Shown: positions 18,859 through 27,518 of the stretch, piece after piece
Layout: each line of letters begins with the position of its first letter
How positions within the stretch are numbered: the first letter of the stretch is position 1
From: Streptomyces violaceorubidus
Lineage (GTDB): Bacteria; Actinomycetota; Actinomycetes; Streptomycetales; Streptomycetaceae
DNA: 64,000 bases
Assembly (NCBI RefSeq): GCF_000717995.1
Contig: NZ_JODM01000006.1
Coordinates: 248,001-312,000, forward strand
Direction: 5' to 3'
Notes under the pieces: model-generated
What the model saw: only the letters and a program-made list of their open reading frames with translations
Database searches by the model: none
Told to the model about the DNA's origin: nothing
Position numbers and translations under genes: made by a program

Positions 18859-20259
18859 TCAGACGGCGCGCGCCCGCTGCGCAGGGGAGTCGGACACCGG
18901 CCCGGTCCCGTCTCCCTCTCCGTCTCCGTCCGCGGGGACGGCGTCGACCTCCGCGAGGTCCCGGTGCCGGGTCTCCCGGGCCACTCCCACGGCGAACAGC
19001 GTCAGCAGGGCCGCGGCGATGACGTAGAGGGAGATCGGGGTCGAGCTGTCGTACTCCGACAGCAGCGCGGTGGCGATCAGCGGCGCCGGCGCACCCGCCG
19101 CCACGGAGGCGAACTGGGCGCCGATCGACGCACCCGAGTAGCGCATCCTGGTGGCGAACATCTCGGAGAAGAAGGCCGCCTGGGGTGCGTACATGGCGCC
19201 GTGCAGCACCAGCCCCACGGTCACCGCGAGCAGCAGACTGCCGAAGCGACCGGTGTCGATCAGCATGAAGAACGGGAACATCCACAGCCCGACACCGGCC
19301 GCGCCCAGCAGGTACACCGGGCGTCGGCCGATCCGGTCCGACAGCGCGCCCCAGGCCGGTATGACCGCGAAGTGCACGGCGGAGGCGATCAGCACCGCGT
19401 TGAGCGCGGTCTGCTTGGAGACGTCGGCCGCGGTGGTGGCGTAGACGAGGATGAAGGCCGTGATGACGTAGTAGCTGATGTTCTCCGCCATCCGCGCGCC
19501 CATGGCGATCAGCACGTCGCGCCAGTGGTACCGCATCACGGCGACCAGCGGGAGCGGCTCCGCCTTCGCCCTCCGCGACTCGGCCTGCGCCAGCGCCTGC
19601 TTGAAGACCGGCGATTCGTCGACAGACAGACGAATCCACAAACCGACCATGACCAGGACTCCGGAGAGCAGGAACGGGATCCGCCAGCCCCAGCTGTTGA
19701 ACGCGGCGTCCGACAGCACGGCCGTGAGCAGCGACAGCACACCGGTGGCGAGCAGTTGCCCCGCCGGCGCCCCGGTCTGCGGCCACGACGCCCAGAATCC
19801 GCGCCGCCGCGCGTCCCCGTGCTCGGACACCAGCAGCACGGCCCCGCCCCACTCACCGCCGAGGGCGAAGCCCTGGACGAGCCGCAGCACGGTCAGCAGC
19901 ACGGGAGCGGCCGTGCCGATGGTGGCGTGGGTGGGCAGCAGCCCGATCGCGAAGGTCGCCCCGCCCATCATCAACAGGCTCAGCACCAGCAGCTTCTTGC
20001 GCCCGAGCCGGTCACCGTAGTGCCCGAACACCAGGGCCCCGACCGGCCGCGCGGCGAACCCGACGGCATAGGTCAGAAACGACAGCAGCGTGCCGACCAG
20101 CGGGTCGGAGTCCGGGAAGAACAACTCGTTGAACACGAGCGCGGCGGCGGAGCCGTAGAGGAAGAAGTCGTACCACTCGATGGTGGTGCCGATGAGGCTG
20201 GCGGCGACGATGCGCCTGAGGTTGTTCGGAGCTGGTGGAGCGGTTGCGGGCGACGACAT
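18859..20259 (-). CDS. MFS transporter, metabolite:H+ symporter (MHS) type
   Basis: A 466-residue 12-helix transporter. The start region IEWYDFFLYGSAAAL is the hallmark of the MHS family, to which ProP, ShiA and KgtP belong. The GRKKLL and RPVYLLG loops between helices 2-3 and 8-9 and the GGEWGGAVLLVSEH segment are also typical. The likely substrate is a small organic acid or osmolyte. Its convergent position with the hydroxybutyrate dehydrogenase/regulator pair suggests a hydroxy acid, by inference only. The ATG at 20259 has AGGAAG 8 nt upstream; an in-frame GTG at 20268 is less well placed. The C-terminal 35 residues are polar and disordered. Confidence 0.88.
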   Translation of the reverse strand: MSSPATAPPAPNNLRRIVAASLIGTTIEWYDFFLYGSAAALVFNELFFPDSDPLVGTLLSFLTYAVGFAARPVGALVFGHYGDRLGRKKLLVLSLLMMGGATFAIGLLPTHATIGTAAPVLLTVLRLVQGFALGGEWGGAVLLVSEHGDARRRGFWASWPQTGAPAGQLLATGVLSLLTAVLSDAAFNSWGWRIPFLLSGVLVMVGLWIRLSVDESPVFKQALAQAESRRAKAEPLPLVAVMRYHWRDVLIAMGARMAENISYYVITAFILVYATTAADVSKQTALNAVLIASAVHFAVIPAWGALSDRIGRRPVYLLGAAGVGLWMFPFFMLIDTGRFGSLLLAVTVGLVLHGAMYAPQAAFFSEMFATRMRYSGASIGAQFASVAAGAPAPLIATALLSEYDSSTPISLYVIAAALLTLFAVGVARETRHRDLAEVDAVPADGDGEGDGTGPVSDSPAQRARAV

Positions 20260-20474
20260 CGGCACCACTTCCTGGGGATCTGCGGGGACGGTTGGGTGTC
20301 GCCATACCGTAGGAATCCGCTGGTCAGGCGCACATGTGGCGGGGCAACATAGTTCGAGGGTCAGCTATGCGCGCGGCCACCATGCCGGCTCGTGCAAAGG
20401 CGGCTCGGGATGAGAGGGACACCGCGGGTGACCGGCGCCGTGGATGCGCCCGGGACCTCTCTGCTCCGCCCCGT

Positions 20475-21083
20475 TCAGACGCAGGTGTCCTGCGCGGTGA
20501 CGGGGCCGACCGCCGTGCGCAGCCGATGCAGGCCCCGGCGGGCGTGGCTCTTGACCGTTCCCAGGGGAACTCCCGTGCGTTCCGCGATCTGGGCCTGTGT
20601 CAGGTCCTCGTAGAAGGCCATGCACAGCACTTCTCGCTGGGCCTGCGGCAAGTGGGACAGGGCCTTCAGGAGCAGTACGCGGTCGAGTACCTGGTCCGGT
20701 GCCGGCTGGACGAGACGGGCGGGGGTGACGTCCTGCCCCGCCGACTCGACCAGGGACAGACGGCGTGTCCTGGCCGCCAGCGCGTCGATGATCTTCCGGC
20801 GCGTGATGCCGACGAGCCAGGCGCCGAGTGTGCCCCGCTCCGGCCGGAAGCCGCACCGCCCGCGCCACGCGCCGACGAAGACCTGCTGGGTCACGTCCTC
20901 GGCCTCGTGGGGGTCGCCGAGGGACCGGGTGGCCATGGTGTGCACGAGTGCTCCCCAGCGCCGGTAGATGGCCGCGAACGCTTCCTCGTCGGCCGTCACG
21001 AGGCCCTGCGCCAGTTCCTCCTCGTACGGCGTCTCCTCCACGGGCGGGACCAAGGTGGTGGTCGGTCGTGTGCGCGTGTTCAA
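20475..21083 (-). CDS. litS: ECF sigma factor of the light-induced carotenoid locus
   Basis: A 202-residue ECF-type sigma-70 factor. Region 2 is about 30-100 (AIYRRWGALVHTMATRSLGDPHEAEDV then QQVFVGAW) and region 4 about 140-190 (LPQAQREVLCMAFYEDLTQAQIAERTGVPLGTVKSHARRG, broken here by a comma only for length, about positions 141-178). The start is TTG at 21083 with AGGAGGA 7 nt upstream; no ATG or GTG fits. Divergence from litR and closeness to the crt genes identify it as LitS, the sigma factor known to transcribe crt genes on illumination. The litA and litB genes that follow litS in S. coelicolor are absent; a transporter follows instead. Confidence 0.85.
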   Translation of the reverse strand: MNTRTRPTTTLVPPVEETPYEEELAQGLVTADEEAFAAIYRRWGALVHTMATRSLGDPHEAEDVTQQVFVGAWRGRCGFRPERGTLGAWLVGITRRKIIDALAARTRRLSLVESAGQDVTPARLVQPAPDQVLDRVLLLKALSHLPQAQREVLCMAFYEDLTQAQIAERTGVPLGTVKSHARRGLHRLRTAVGPVTAQDTCV

Positions 21084-21183
21084 GGCCGTTCCTCCTGCCG
21101 TGCGTCGCACGGGGACGGGAGGGGCCGTCCGCCGAGCGGCACGTCGCCGGTGTGCCCCGCGTGGCTGCCGCGAGCGTCGCTCC

Positions 21184-21245
21184 AGTGTTGGGCGCGTAAA
21201 CGACGCGGGCAACGTGCGTCGTTTGTGCGTCGTATAGTGGGACGT
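21184..21245. promoter_or_regulatory. Divergent litS/litR promoters with 11-bp-phased LitR operator
   Basis: On the plus strand TATAGT (21233-21238) lies 7 nt before the litR GTG, giving a leaderless litR transcript. On the minus strand TTGCCC (21212-21207) and AACACT (21189-21184) are 17 bp apart and face litS. GTGCGTCGT occurs at 21214-21222 and again at 21225-21233, a spacing of exactly 11 bp, and AAACGACGC at 21198-21206 is the inverted partner of GCGTCGTTT at 21216-21224. B12-dependent CarH/LitR regulators bind direct repeats of 11-bp period in the dark. The repeats overlap both promoters, so LitR would repress itself and litS. Confidence 0.65.
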
Positions 21246-22250
21246 GTGAAGGCGCACACCGGAGACAGTGAGCCCCCGGTCGGCGAGGGCGGCCCGCGGC
21301 GGGGCGGGTTGACGACCGGCGAGGTGGCCCGGCGTCTGGGCGTGGCGCCCACCACGGTCCGCACGTGGGACCGCCGGTACGGGCTGGGGCCCCACGCGCA
21401 CACGGAGGGAAGGCACCGGCGCTGGACGGCGGTGGACGTGGCGAGGCTGGAGCGCATGTGCGCCTTGACGGCGACCGGCCTGCCACCGGCCGAGGCGGCA
21501 CGGCTCGCGCGCACTGAGGAGTGTCCGACGGCGGCCCGGCCCGAGAGGCCCGACGCGGCTCGACGTGTTTCCGCCGGAAGCCGGAACCGGGCGGCCAGTG
21601 GCCTGCGACTGGGCGACGTACGTCGGGAGTGCCGGGGGATCGCGAGGGCCGCCCTGCGCCTGGACGCCGCCGCCCTGGACGAACTGCTGCTCGCCGCGAT
21701 CGCCGAACACGGCCTGGTCGCCGCCTGGACCGAGGTGATCGTGCCGACGCTCCAGGCCGTCGGCCGCAAGTGGGAGAGGTCCGGCGAGAAGTACGTCGAG
21801 GTCGAGCACTTCCTGTCCTGGCACGTGTCCGGGGCGCTCCGGCGCGCCGCCCCCCGCACGGTCGAGGACCGTCCCGGTGCCATCACGGTGCTCGCCTGCG
21901 TGCCCGGGGAGAACCACACACTGCCGTTGGAGGTCCTGTCGGCGGCACTGGCGGAGCGAGGTGTTCCGGTGCGGATGTTCGGCGGTGCGCTGCCCGTCGA
22001 GTCGCTCGTCGCGGCGGTGCGCAGGACCGGGCCGGCGGCGGTGGGACTGTGGGCGCAGTCCCGCACCACCGCCAGCCGGCCGCTGGCCCAGCACGTGGCC
22101 GCGATGGAGTGGGGCGTGCGCGGGGCCCGGCGGCGGCCCGTCGTTCTCACCCTGGGGCCCGGATGGGCGGGCCAGGCGGTGGCGGGTCTGGCGCGTCCGC
22201 CGGGGCTCGCCGAAGCGGTCGCCGCTGTGGAGTCGTCGGTGTACCCGTGA
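21246..22250 (+). CDS. litR: Light-sensing MerR-family regulator with B12-binding domain
   Basis: A 334-residue photoreceptor repressor. Residues about 20-90 are a MerR winged helix (TTGEVARRLGVAPTTVRTWDRRYGL). The middle helical bundle has the light-sensing pattern W176 ... E187-H188 (one residue longer between W and EH than in Thermus CarH). A cobalamin-binding domain follows with a likely lower axial ligand His about 224 in ENHTLP. LitR/CarH binds adenosylcobalamin, represses in the dark and is inactivated when light breaks the Co-C bond. The GTG start sits 7 nt after a TATAGT -10 element. It is divergent from litS. Confidence 0.9.
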   Translation: MKAHTGDSEPPVGEGGPRRGGLTTGEVARRLGVAPTTVRTWDRRYGLGPHAHTEGRHRRWTAVDVARLERMCALTATGLPPAEAARLARTEECPTAARPERPDAARRVSAGSRNRAASGLRLGDVRRECRGIARAALRLDAAALDELLLAAIAEHGLVAAWTEVIVPTLQAVGRKWERSGEKYVEVEHFLSWHVSGALRRAAPRTVEDRPGAITVLACVPGENHTLPLEVLSAALAERGVPVRMFGGALPVESLVAAVRRTGPAAVGLWAQSRTTASRPLAQHVAAMEWGVRGARRRPVVLTLGPGWAGQAVAGLARPPGLAEAVAAVESSVYP

Positions 22251-22495
22251 CGTGTTGTCGTCCGGCGGTCCTTCGTCGTGGCTCCCGGGCATCGACCCAG
22301 GGACGTGGTCCGCTGAGCCGGTGGTCCCGGCCCGGTCGTCGACCGGCGGCGCTCACCGCACTCGCACCGGGTCCCGGTACCGGTCCGGGCCGGCCGGTCC
22401 GGGTCGGCCGGCCCGGGGCATCGGTCGAGGGGGAGGGCCGACCGGAGCGGCCCGCGCACCCGGCACCGAGGACACGGCGTCGAGCGAGGAGACAG
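22251..22495. other. Non-coding gap between litR and litQ
   Basis: A 245-bp stretch with no convincing gene. It is rich in short GC palindromes (for example CCGGCCGG and GGTACC around 22370-22420), which could form RNA hairpins after litR. An AGGAG ribosome site for litQ lies at its end. Confidence 0.5.
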
Positions 22496-23755
22496 ATGAG
22501 CGACGGACATCGACGGGCAGCGGACGCGGTCGTCGTCGGTGCGGGACTGGCCGGCCTGGCGTGCGCCCTCGACCTGTGCCGCGCCGGATGGCGGGTGACA
22601 CTCCTGGAGGCGTCCGACGGCGTCGGCGGCCGGATGCGCACGGACCGGCACAGCGGATTCCTGCTGGACCGCGGGTTCCAGGTGTTCAACACCTGCTATC
22701 CACAGGTGAAGCGGCGGGTGGAGCTGAAGGGCCTGCGACTGAGACCGTTCACCGCGGGCCTCGTCGCGCACACTCCGAGCGGGCCCGTCCGCCTCGCCGA
22801 TCCGACCAGGGAGCCCCGTGCGGCGCGGACGCTGCTGCCGGGGCGGGCCCTGTCGGCCCGCGATCTGACCGCGCTGGCGGCACTCACCGTACGGGACGCC
22901 GTTCTGCCCGTGTCCGTCACCCGTCGGCGCCGGGACCGCTCCACTGCGGCGGCACTGTCGGGGGCAGGACTGTCGGACGCCGCCGTCGCCGGCATCCTGC
23001 GACCCTTCCTGTCCGGTGTCTTCCTGGAGGACCGGCTGGAAACCTCCGCCCGGTTCTTCCACCTCGTCTGGCGGAGCATGGTCCGAGGGTCGCTGTGCCT
23101 GCCGGCCGCGGGCATCGGCGCCGTCCCGGCCCAGCTCGCCGACGGCCTGCCCGACGGCGTCCTGCGCCTCGGTACGCCCGTCGCGCAGATCACGGACGCC
23201 GGAGTGCTGCTCGGCGACGGCGGTGAGGTGCCGGCCCGGGTGGTCGTGGTGGCGACGGACCCGGCGACCGCGGCCGGCCTGCTCCCGGACCTGACCGTTG
23301 CGGCCACGCGCACCGTCACCACCTACTACCATGCCACCGACAGCCCGCCTACGGCCGAACCCATCCTCATGGTGGACAGCACCGGAGCGATCCTGAACAC
23401 CTGCGTCCTCAGCCAAGTCGCTCCCACGTACGCGCCCCCCGGCACCGCACTGGTCTCCACCTCCGTGCTGGGCAAGGACCTCCCCGGCAGGGCACAGGGG
23501 GTGCTCCGGCGGCTGGCCGAGCTGTACGGCACCGACACCAGCGGCTGGGAGCAGGTGGCCGCCCGCACGGTCGACGGCGCGCTGCCCGCGATGCTTCCGC
23601 CCTGGCCGCTGAGCCGCACCACCCGCCTCGGCCCCGGGAGGTACGTGTGCGGGGACCACCGGGCGACCGGCTCCGTCCAGGGTGCCCTGGCATCGGGCAC
23701 GCGGGCGGCGCGGGAGGTACGGGCGGACCTGGAAGCGCAGGGGCGGCGCCCGTGA
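22496..23755 (+). CDS. litQ: FAD-dependent amine-oxidase-like oxidoreductase of the lit locus
   Basis: A 419-residue flavoprotein. The N-terminal dinucleotide-binding motif VVVGAGLAGLACALDL (about 13-28) leads to LLEASDGVGGRMRTD, and a C-terminal FAD-contact segment YVCGDHRATGSVQGALASG follows. This is the protoporphyrinogen-oxidase/phytoene-desaturase-like group. In S. coelicolor the gene after litR is litQ, an oxidoreductase not required for the core carotenoid pathway; the substrate is unknown. The ATG at 22496 is preceded by GAGGAGA with good spacing. It lies 227 bp upstream of crtY on the same strand. Confidence 0.82.
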   Translation: MSDGHRRAADAVVVGAGLAGLACALDLCRAGWRVTLLEASDGVGGRMRTDRHSGFLLDRGFQVFNTCYPQVKRRVELKGLRLRPFTAGLVAHTPSGPVRLADPTREPRAARTLLPGRALSARDLTALAALTVRDAVLPVSVTRRRRDRSTAAALSGAGLSDAAVAGILRPFLSGVFLEDRLETSARFFHLVWRSMVRGSLCLPAAGIGAVPAQLADGLPDGVLRLGTPVAQITDAGVLLGDGGEVPARVVVVATDPATAAGLLPDLTVAATRTVTTYYHATDSPPTAEPILMVDSTGAILNTCVLSQVAPTYAPPGTALVSTSVLGKDLPGRAQGVLRRLAELYGTDTSGWEQVAARTVDGALPAMLPPWPLSRTTRLGPGRYVCGDHRATGSVQGALASGTRAAREVRADLEAQGRRP

Positions 23756-23982
23756 TGAAGTGGCGCCCGGTCGCATCCACGGACCGCCTCGGTCCCGAAG
23801 TCATGGCGACCGGACGGAACCGCTGTCCGTACGGAGGGGTGAAACGTGGAACCGAGGGGTGCGCGTGTCCTGGTGGCAGGCGCGGCACGGGCATGTCCGG
23901 GCACACCGGCCACCGGCTTTGAGGCGCACGCCGAGCCGCCGCACCCGGGCCCCGACGCAAGCCCGGTCGGCGAACGGCGACC

Positions 23983-25203
23983 GTGGTGACCTCGCGCTCC
24001 ACCGAGGACTCGGGCGTGCTCGTCATCGGTGGCGGTGCGGCCGGTCTCAGCCTCGCCCACCGGCTGACGGAGAACGGCACGGCCACCGCGGTGACCCTGG
24101 TGGAGCCGCCGGACGGCCCGCCGCGCCCCGCGGAGCGCACCTGGTGCTACTGGGGGGCGGGCACCGACGGCCTCGAAGAGGCGGTCAGCGCCTCCTGGTC
24201 CGTACTGCGTCTGCACGGCGCGGACGGCGGTTCGGTCACCGTCGATCCGGCCCCGTTCACCTACCGCATGGTGCGCTCCGCGGACTTCGAGCGACTGGTC
24301 CACGGCCGCCTGGCCCGTACGGAGGGAGCGCGCCTTGTGCGAGGGACGGCGCAAGCGGTGCGCGCCGTACACGCGGGCGCGGAGGTCCGGTGCGCGCTGC
24401 CGGGAGGCCGGTCCCAGACGCTGCACGCCCGGAAGGTCTTCGACTCCCGGCCGCTGCCCGGTCTGCCGCCTGCGCGCACGCGGCTGCTCCAGCACTTCCG
24501 CGGCTGGTTCGTGCGCACCGACACCGACCGGTTCGACCCCGCGGTCGCGGACCTGATGGACTTCCGCGTGCCCCAGCCGGCCCACGGACTCGCCTTCGGC
24601 TACGTCCTGCCGCTGGCGCCGGACCGGGCGCTCGTGGAGTACACCGAGTTCTCCCGCGACGTGCTGACCACCGGGGCGTACGAGTCGGCACTCGGGCACT
24701 ACTGCCGCGACGTCCTCGGACTCGGCCGACTCACCGTGGAACGGACGGAGCAGGGGGTGATCCCCATGACCGACGCCCGTTTTCCACGGCGTGCCGGGCA
24801 CGCCGTGTACCGCATCGGCACCGCGGGCGGTGCCACTCGTCCCGCCACCGGCTACACCTTCGCCGCGGTGCAGCGCCACAGCAGGGCCATCGCCGCCGCC
24901 CTGCGCGACGGACACGACCGCTTCCCGGCACCGCACGGGCTACGGGCACAGGCCATGGACGCGATCCTGCTGCGCGCCCTGGACACCGGTCGCATCGACG
25001 GGCCGCGCTTCTTCACCGACCTGTTCCGCCGGGTCCCGGCCGAGCGCCTGCTGAGGTTCCTCGACGGCACGACCTCGCTGCGGGAGGAGTGGGGCATCGG
25101 GCTGCGCACCCCCGTCGGGCCGATGCTGCGCACCGCGGCCGAAGTGCCCTTCCTCCCGCGCCGCTCCCGGCCCGCCGACCGAACCGGAGGAAGCCCCCGA
25201 TGA
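23983..25203 (+). CDS. crtY: Lycopene beta-cyclase, CrtY type
   Basis: A 406-residue lycopene cyclase that forms the beta-rings of beta-carotene. It has an N-terminal FAD/NAD motif VLVIGGGAAGLSLAH, the CrtY-type ERTWCYWG segment near residue 50, FDSRP near 148 and the LPLAPDRALVEYTEFS core. A GRKLG-like RPATGYTFAAVQRHS stretch follows near 285. The GTG at 23983 starts the frame; GTG 23986 is an alternative. The stop overlaps the start of crtT (ATGA), so translation is coupled. A LitS-dependent promoter is expected in the 227-bp upstream gap. Confidence 0.92.
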   Translation: MVTSRSTEDSGVLVIGGGAAGLSLAHRLTENGTATAVTLVEPPDGPPRPAERTWCYWGAGTDGLEEAVSASWSVLRLHGADGGSVTVDPAPFTYRMVRSADFERLVHGRLARTEGARLVRGTAQAVRAVHAGAEVRCALPGGRSQTLHARKVFDSRPLPGLPPARTRLLQHFRGWFVRTDTDRFDPAVADLMDFRVPQPAHGLAFGYVLPLAPDRALVEYTEFSRDVLTTGAYESALGHYCRDVLGLGRLTVERTEQGVIPMTDARFPRRAGHAVYRIGTAGGATRPATGYTFAAVQRHSRAIAAALRDGHDRFPAPHGLRAQAMDAILLRALDTGRIDGPRFFTDLFRRVPAERLLRFLDGTTSLREEWGIGLRTPVGPMLRTAAEVPFLPRRSRPADRTGGSPR

Positions 25204-25940
25204 CGCTCCTGCGCGACCACGACCTGGCCCGCGCCTTCGACCACGCCTCCCACACCTACGACCACCTCACGGCCCTCAACCCCGGCCACCGCGCCGGCCT
25301 CCTGCGCTCGGCCCGACGTCTCGCGCTCCCGGACGACGGGGCCGGACTGCACCTGCTCGACCTCGGATGCGGCACCGGCGCCTCCACCCGGGCCCTGGTC
25401 AGGGCCGCCCCACGGGCCCGGATCACGGCCGTGGACGCCTCCGCCGGCATGCTGCGCCGAGCACTCGCCACACCGTGGCCCGCACGCGTGCGCTTCCTCC
25501 ACCTGACCGCAGAGGAACTCGGTACCGCCCACGAGGGCGAGTGCCCTTTCGACGCGGTCTTCGCCGCCTACCTGTTCCGCAACGTCAGCGACCCGGACGC
25601 GGTCCTGGGGAGCGTCCGCAAACTCCTGCGGCCGGGCGGCCGCCTCGCCGCCCACGAGTACAGCCTCAGCGGCTCACCGGTGCACCGGGCCCTGTGGTCG
25701 GCGGTGTGCCGCGGGCTCCTCGTCCCCGCGGGCACCCTCACCGGCGACCGCGCCCTCTACCGCCATCTCCTGCACAGCGTCCTCGCCTTCGACACCGCAC
25801 CCGAATTCGCCGCCCGGCTGACGCGGGCCGGTCTGACGTCGGTGCGCGTCGCCCCGGTCGCCGGATGGCAGACGGGCATCGTGCACACCTTCCTCGCCCG
25901 CAACGGCGGGCCCGAGACGACCAAGGAGCGCGTCCTGTGA
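25200..25940 (+). CDS. crtT: Class I SAM-dependent methyltransferase of the carotenoid locus
   Basis: A 246-residue methyltransferase of the UbiE/MenG-like group. It has motif I LLDLGCGTGASTRAL near residue 50, an acidic VDASAGML and the FAAYLFRNVSDP and LRPGGRLAAHEYS motifs. Its role in isorenieratene formation is unproven: ring methylation is assigned to CrtU. It overlaps crtY by the ATGA tetranucleotide and crtU by GTGA, so the three genes form one coupled operon. Confidence 0.86.
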   Translation: MTLLRDHDLARAFDHASHTYDHLTALNPGHRAGLLRSARRLALPDDGAGLHLLDLGCGTGASTRALVRAAPRARITAVDASAGMLRRALATPWPARVRFLHLTAEELGTAHEGECPFDAVFAAYLFRNVSDPDAVLGSVRKLLRPGGRLAAHEYSLSGSPVHRALWSAVCRGLLVPAGTLTGDRALYRHLLHSVLAFDTAPEFAARLTRAGLTSVRVAPVAGWQTGIVHTFLARNGGPETTKERVL

Positions 25941-27505
25941 CCGCCCGCCGCACCGCCACCGTCCGACGAGGCCGCGACCGCAAGGCCGGGATCGTCTTTC
26001 CCGCACCCGGTGCGGACCGGTTCCGACGCGGTGACGAACCGTCCGTGGCGGTGATCGGCGGTGGGATCGCCGGTCTGGCCGCGGCCACCCTCCTGGCCGA
26101 ACGCGGCGCCCGCGTGGCCCTGTACGAGAAGGAGGACTCACTCGGCGGCCGGCTCTCCGGCCGGCGCATCACGCTGGCGGACGGCAGCGCCGTGACCATG
26201 ACCCGAGGGTTCCACGCCTTCTTCCGCCAGTACTACAACCTGCGCGGACTGCTCCGCCGCACCGACCCCGGTCTTGAGCGCCTCACCCCGCTGCCCGACT
26301 ACCCCTTGCGGCACAGCGGCGGTCTGACCGACAGCTTCGCCCGTGTCCCGCGGACCCCGCCGTTCAGCGCGCTCGGCTTCGTCGCCCTCAGCCCCACCTT
26401 CGGGTGGCGGGACCTCGCCGCGATGGACGCGCGGGCCGCGCTGCCGCTCCTCGACGTGCGCGTGCCCGAGGTCTACGAACGCTTCGACACCGTGACCGCC
26501 ACGGGCTTCCTGGAGAGCGTGCGCTTCCCCGAAGCGGCGCACCACCTGGCCTTCGAGGTGTTCTCCCGCAGCTTCTTCGCCGATCCGCGGCGCCTGTCCG
26601 CCGCGGAACTGCTGCTGATGTTCCACATCTACTTCCTCGGATCGGCCGAGGGCCTGCTCTTCGACGTACCGGTCGAACCCTTCCCCCAGGCACTGTGGGA
26701 CCCCCTGGGCGACTACCTCCGGCGCCTCGGAGTGGACGTGCGCACCAAATCCCCCGTGCAGGAAGTCCGTCCGCGCGACGGCGGGGGAGCGGACGTGATC
26801 ACGGACACCGGTGCCGACCGCCACCAAGCGGTGGTGATGGCCCTCGACACCGCGGGGCTGCGGCAGACCGTCGCAGCGTCACCCGGCCTGGGCACCGGCG
26901 CCTGGCGAGACGGCGTCGCCGCCCTGCGCACCGCACCGCCGTTCCTCGTCTCGCGGCTTTGGCTCGACCGGCCGGTCGACGCCGACCGGCCCGGGTTCCT
27001 CGGCACCAGCGGTTACCACGGACTGGACAACGTCAGCGTCCTGGAGCGGTACGAGGGCGAGGCCGCCCGCTGGGCCGCGCGGAACGGGGGATCGGTCGTG
27101 GAACTGCACGCCTACGCCGTGGACCCGGCAGCCGAACCGAAGCAGGTGCAGGACGAGCTGGTCGACCGGCTGCACCAGGTGTACCCGGAAACCCGTGAGG
27201 CGCACGTCGTCGACGCCCGGCACGAGTGGCGCGCGGACTGCCCGCTGTTCGAGGTCGGCTCCCACCGGCGGCGCCCCACCGTGCGCACCCCCCACCCGTG
27301 GCTGACCCTGGCCGGCGACCACATCCGCTGCGACCTGCCCGTCGCCCTCATGGAACGAGCCGCCACCACCGGCTTCCTGGCCGCGAACGCCCTGCTCGCC
27401 GACCGGGGGGTACGCGGCCAGGTCCTGTGGACGGTTCCCCGGGCGGGGCGTTCGCCCGTGCTGCGGGCGCTCGGGGCTGCCGCGCGACGTCACTCGGCTC
27501 CCTGA
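25937..27505 (+). CDS. crtU: Carotene desaturase/methyltransferase forming aromatic end groups
   Basis: A 522-residue flavoprotein of the CrtU family, which aromatises beta-carotene rings with methyl migration to give isorenieratene. After a basic N-terminus the FAD motif VAVIGGGIAGLAAATLLAERG starts about residue 36 (split for length), followed by EKEDSLGGRLSG, the RGFHAFFRQYYNLR segment, GSAEGLLFDVP near 237 and a C-terminal FAD contact LTLAGDHIRCDLPVALMERA. The GTG start overlaps the crtT stop. It ends 13 bp from the convergent crtV stop, with no room for a separate terminator. Confidence 0.9.
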   Translation: MTARRTATVRRGRDRKAGIVFPAPGADRFRRGDEPSVAVIGGGIAGLAAATLLAERGARVALYEKEDSLGGRLSGRRITLADGSAVTMTRGFHAFFRQYYNLRGLLRRTDPGLERLTPLPDYPLRHSGGLTDSFARVPRTPPFSALGFVALSPTFGWRDLAAMDARAALPLLDVRVPEVYERFDTVTATGFLESVRFPEAAHHLAFEVFSRSFFADPRRLSAAELLLMFHIYFLGSAEGLLFDVPVEPFPQALWDPLGDYLRRLGVDVRTKSPVQEVRPRDGGGADVITDTGADRHQAVVMALDTAGLRQTVAASPGLGTGAWRDGVAALRTAPPFLVSRLWLDRPVDADRPGFLGTSGYHGLDNVSVLERYEGEAARWAARNGGSVVELHAYAVDPAAEPKQVQDELVDRLHQVYPETREAHVVDARHEWRADCPLFEVGSHRRRPTVRTPHPWLTLAGDHIRCDLPVALMERAATTGFLAANALLADRGVRGQVLWTVPRAGRSPVLRALGAAARRHSAP

Positions 27506-27518
27506 CCGGCGGACGCCC

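Noticed and set aside
22370..22430. GC palindromes after litR as a terminator
   Set aside because: Several short overlapping palindromes but no single long stem; they may simply reflect base composition.
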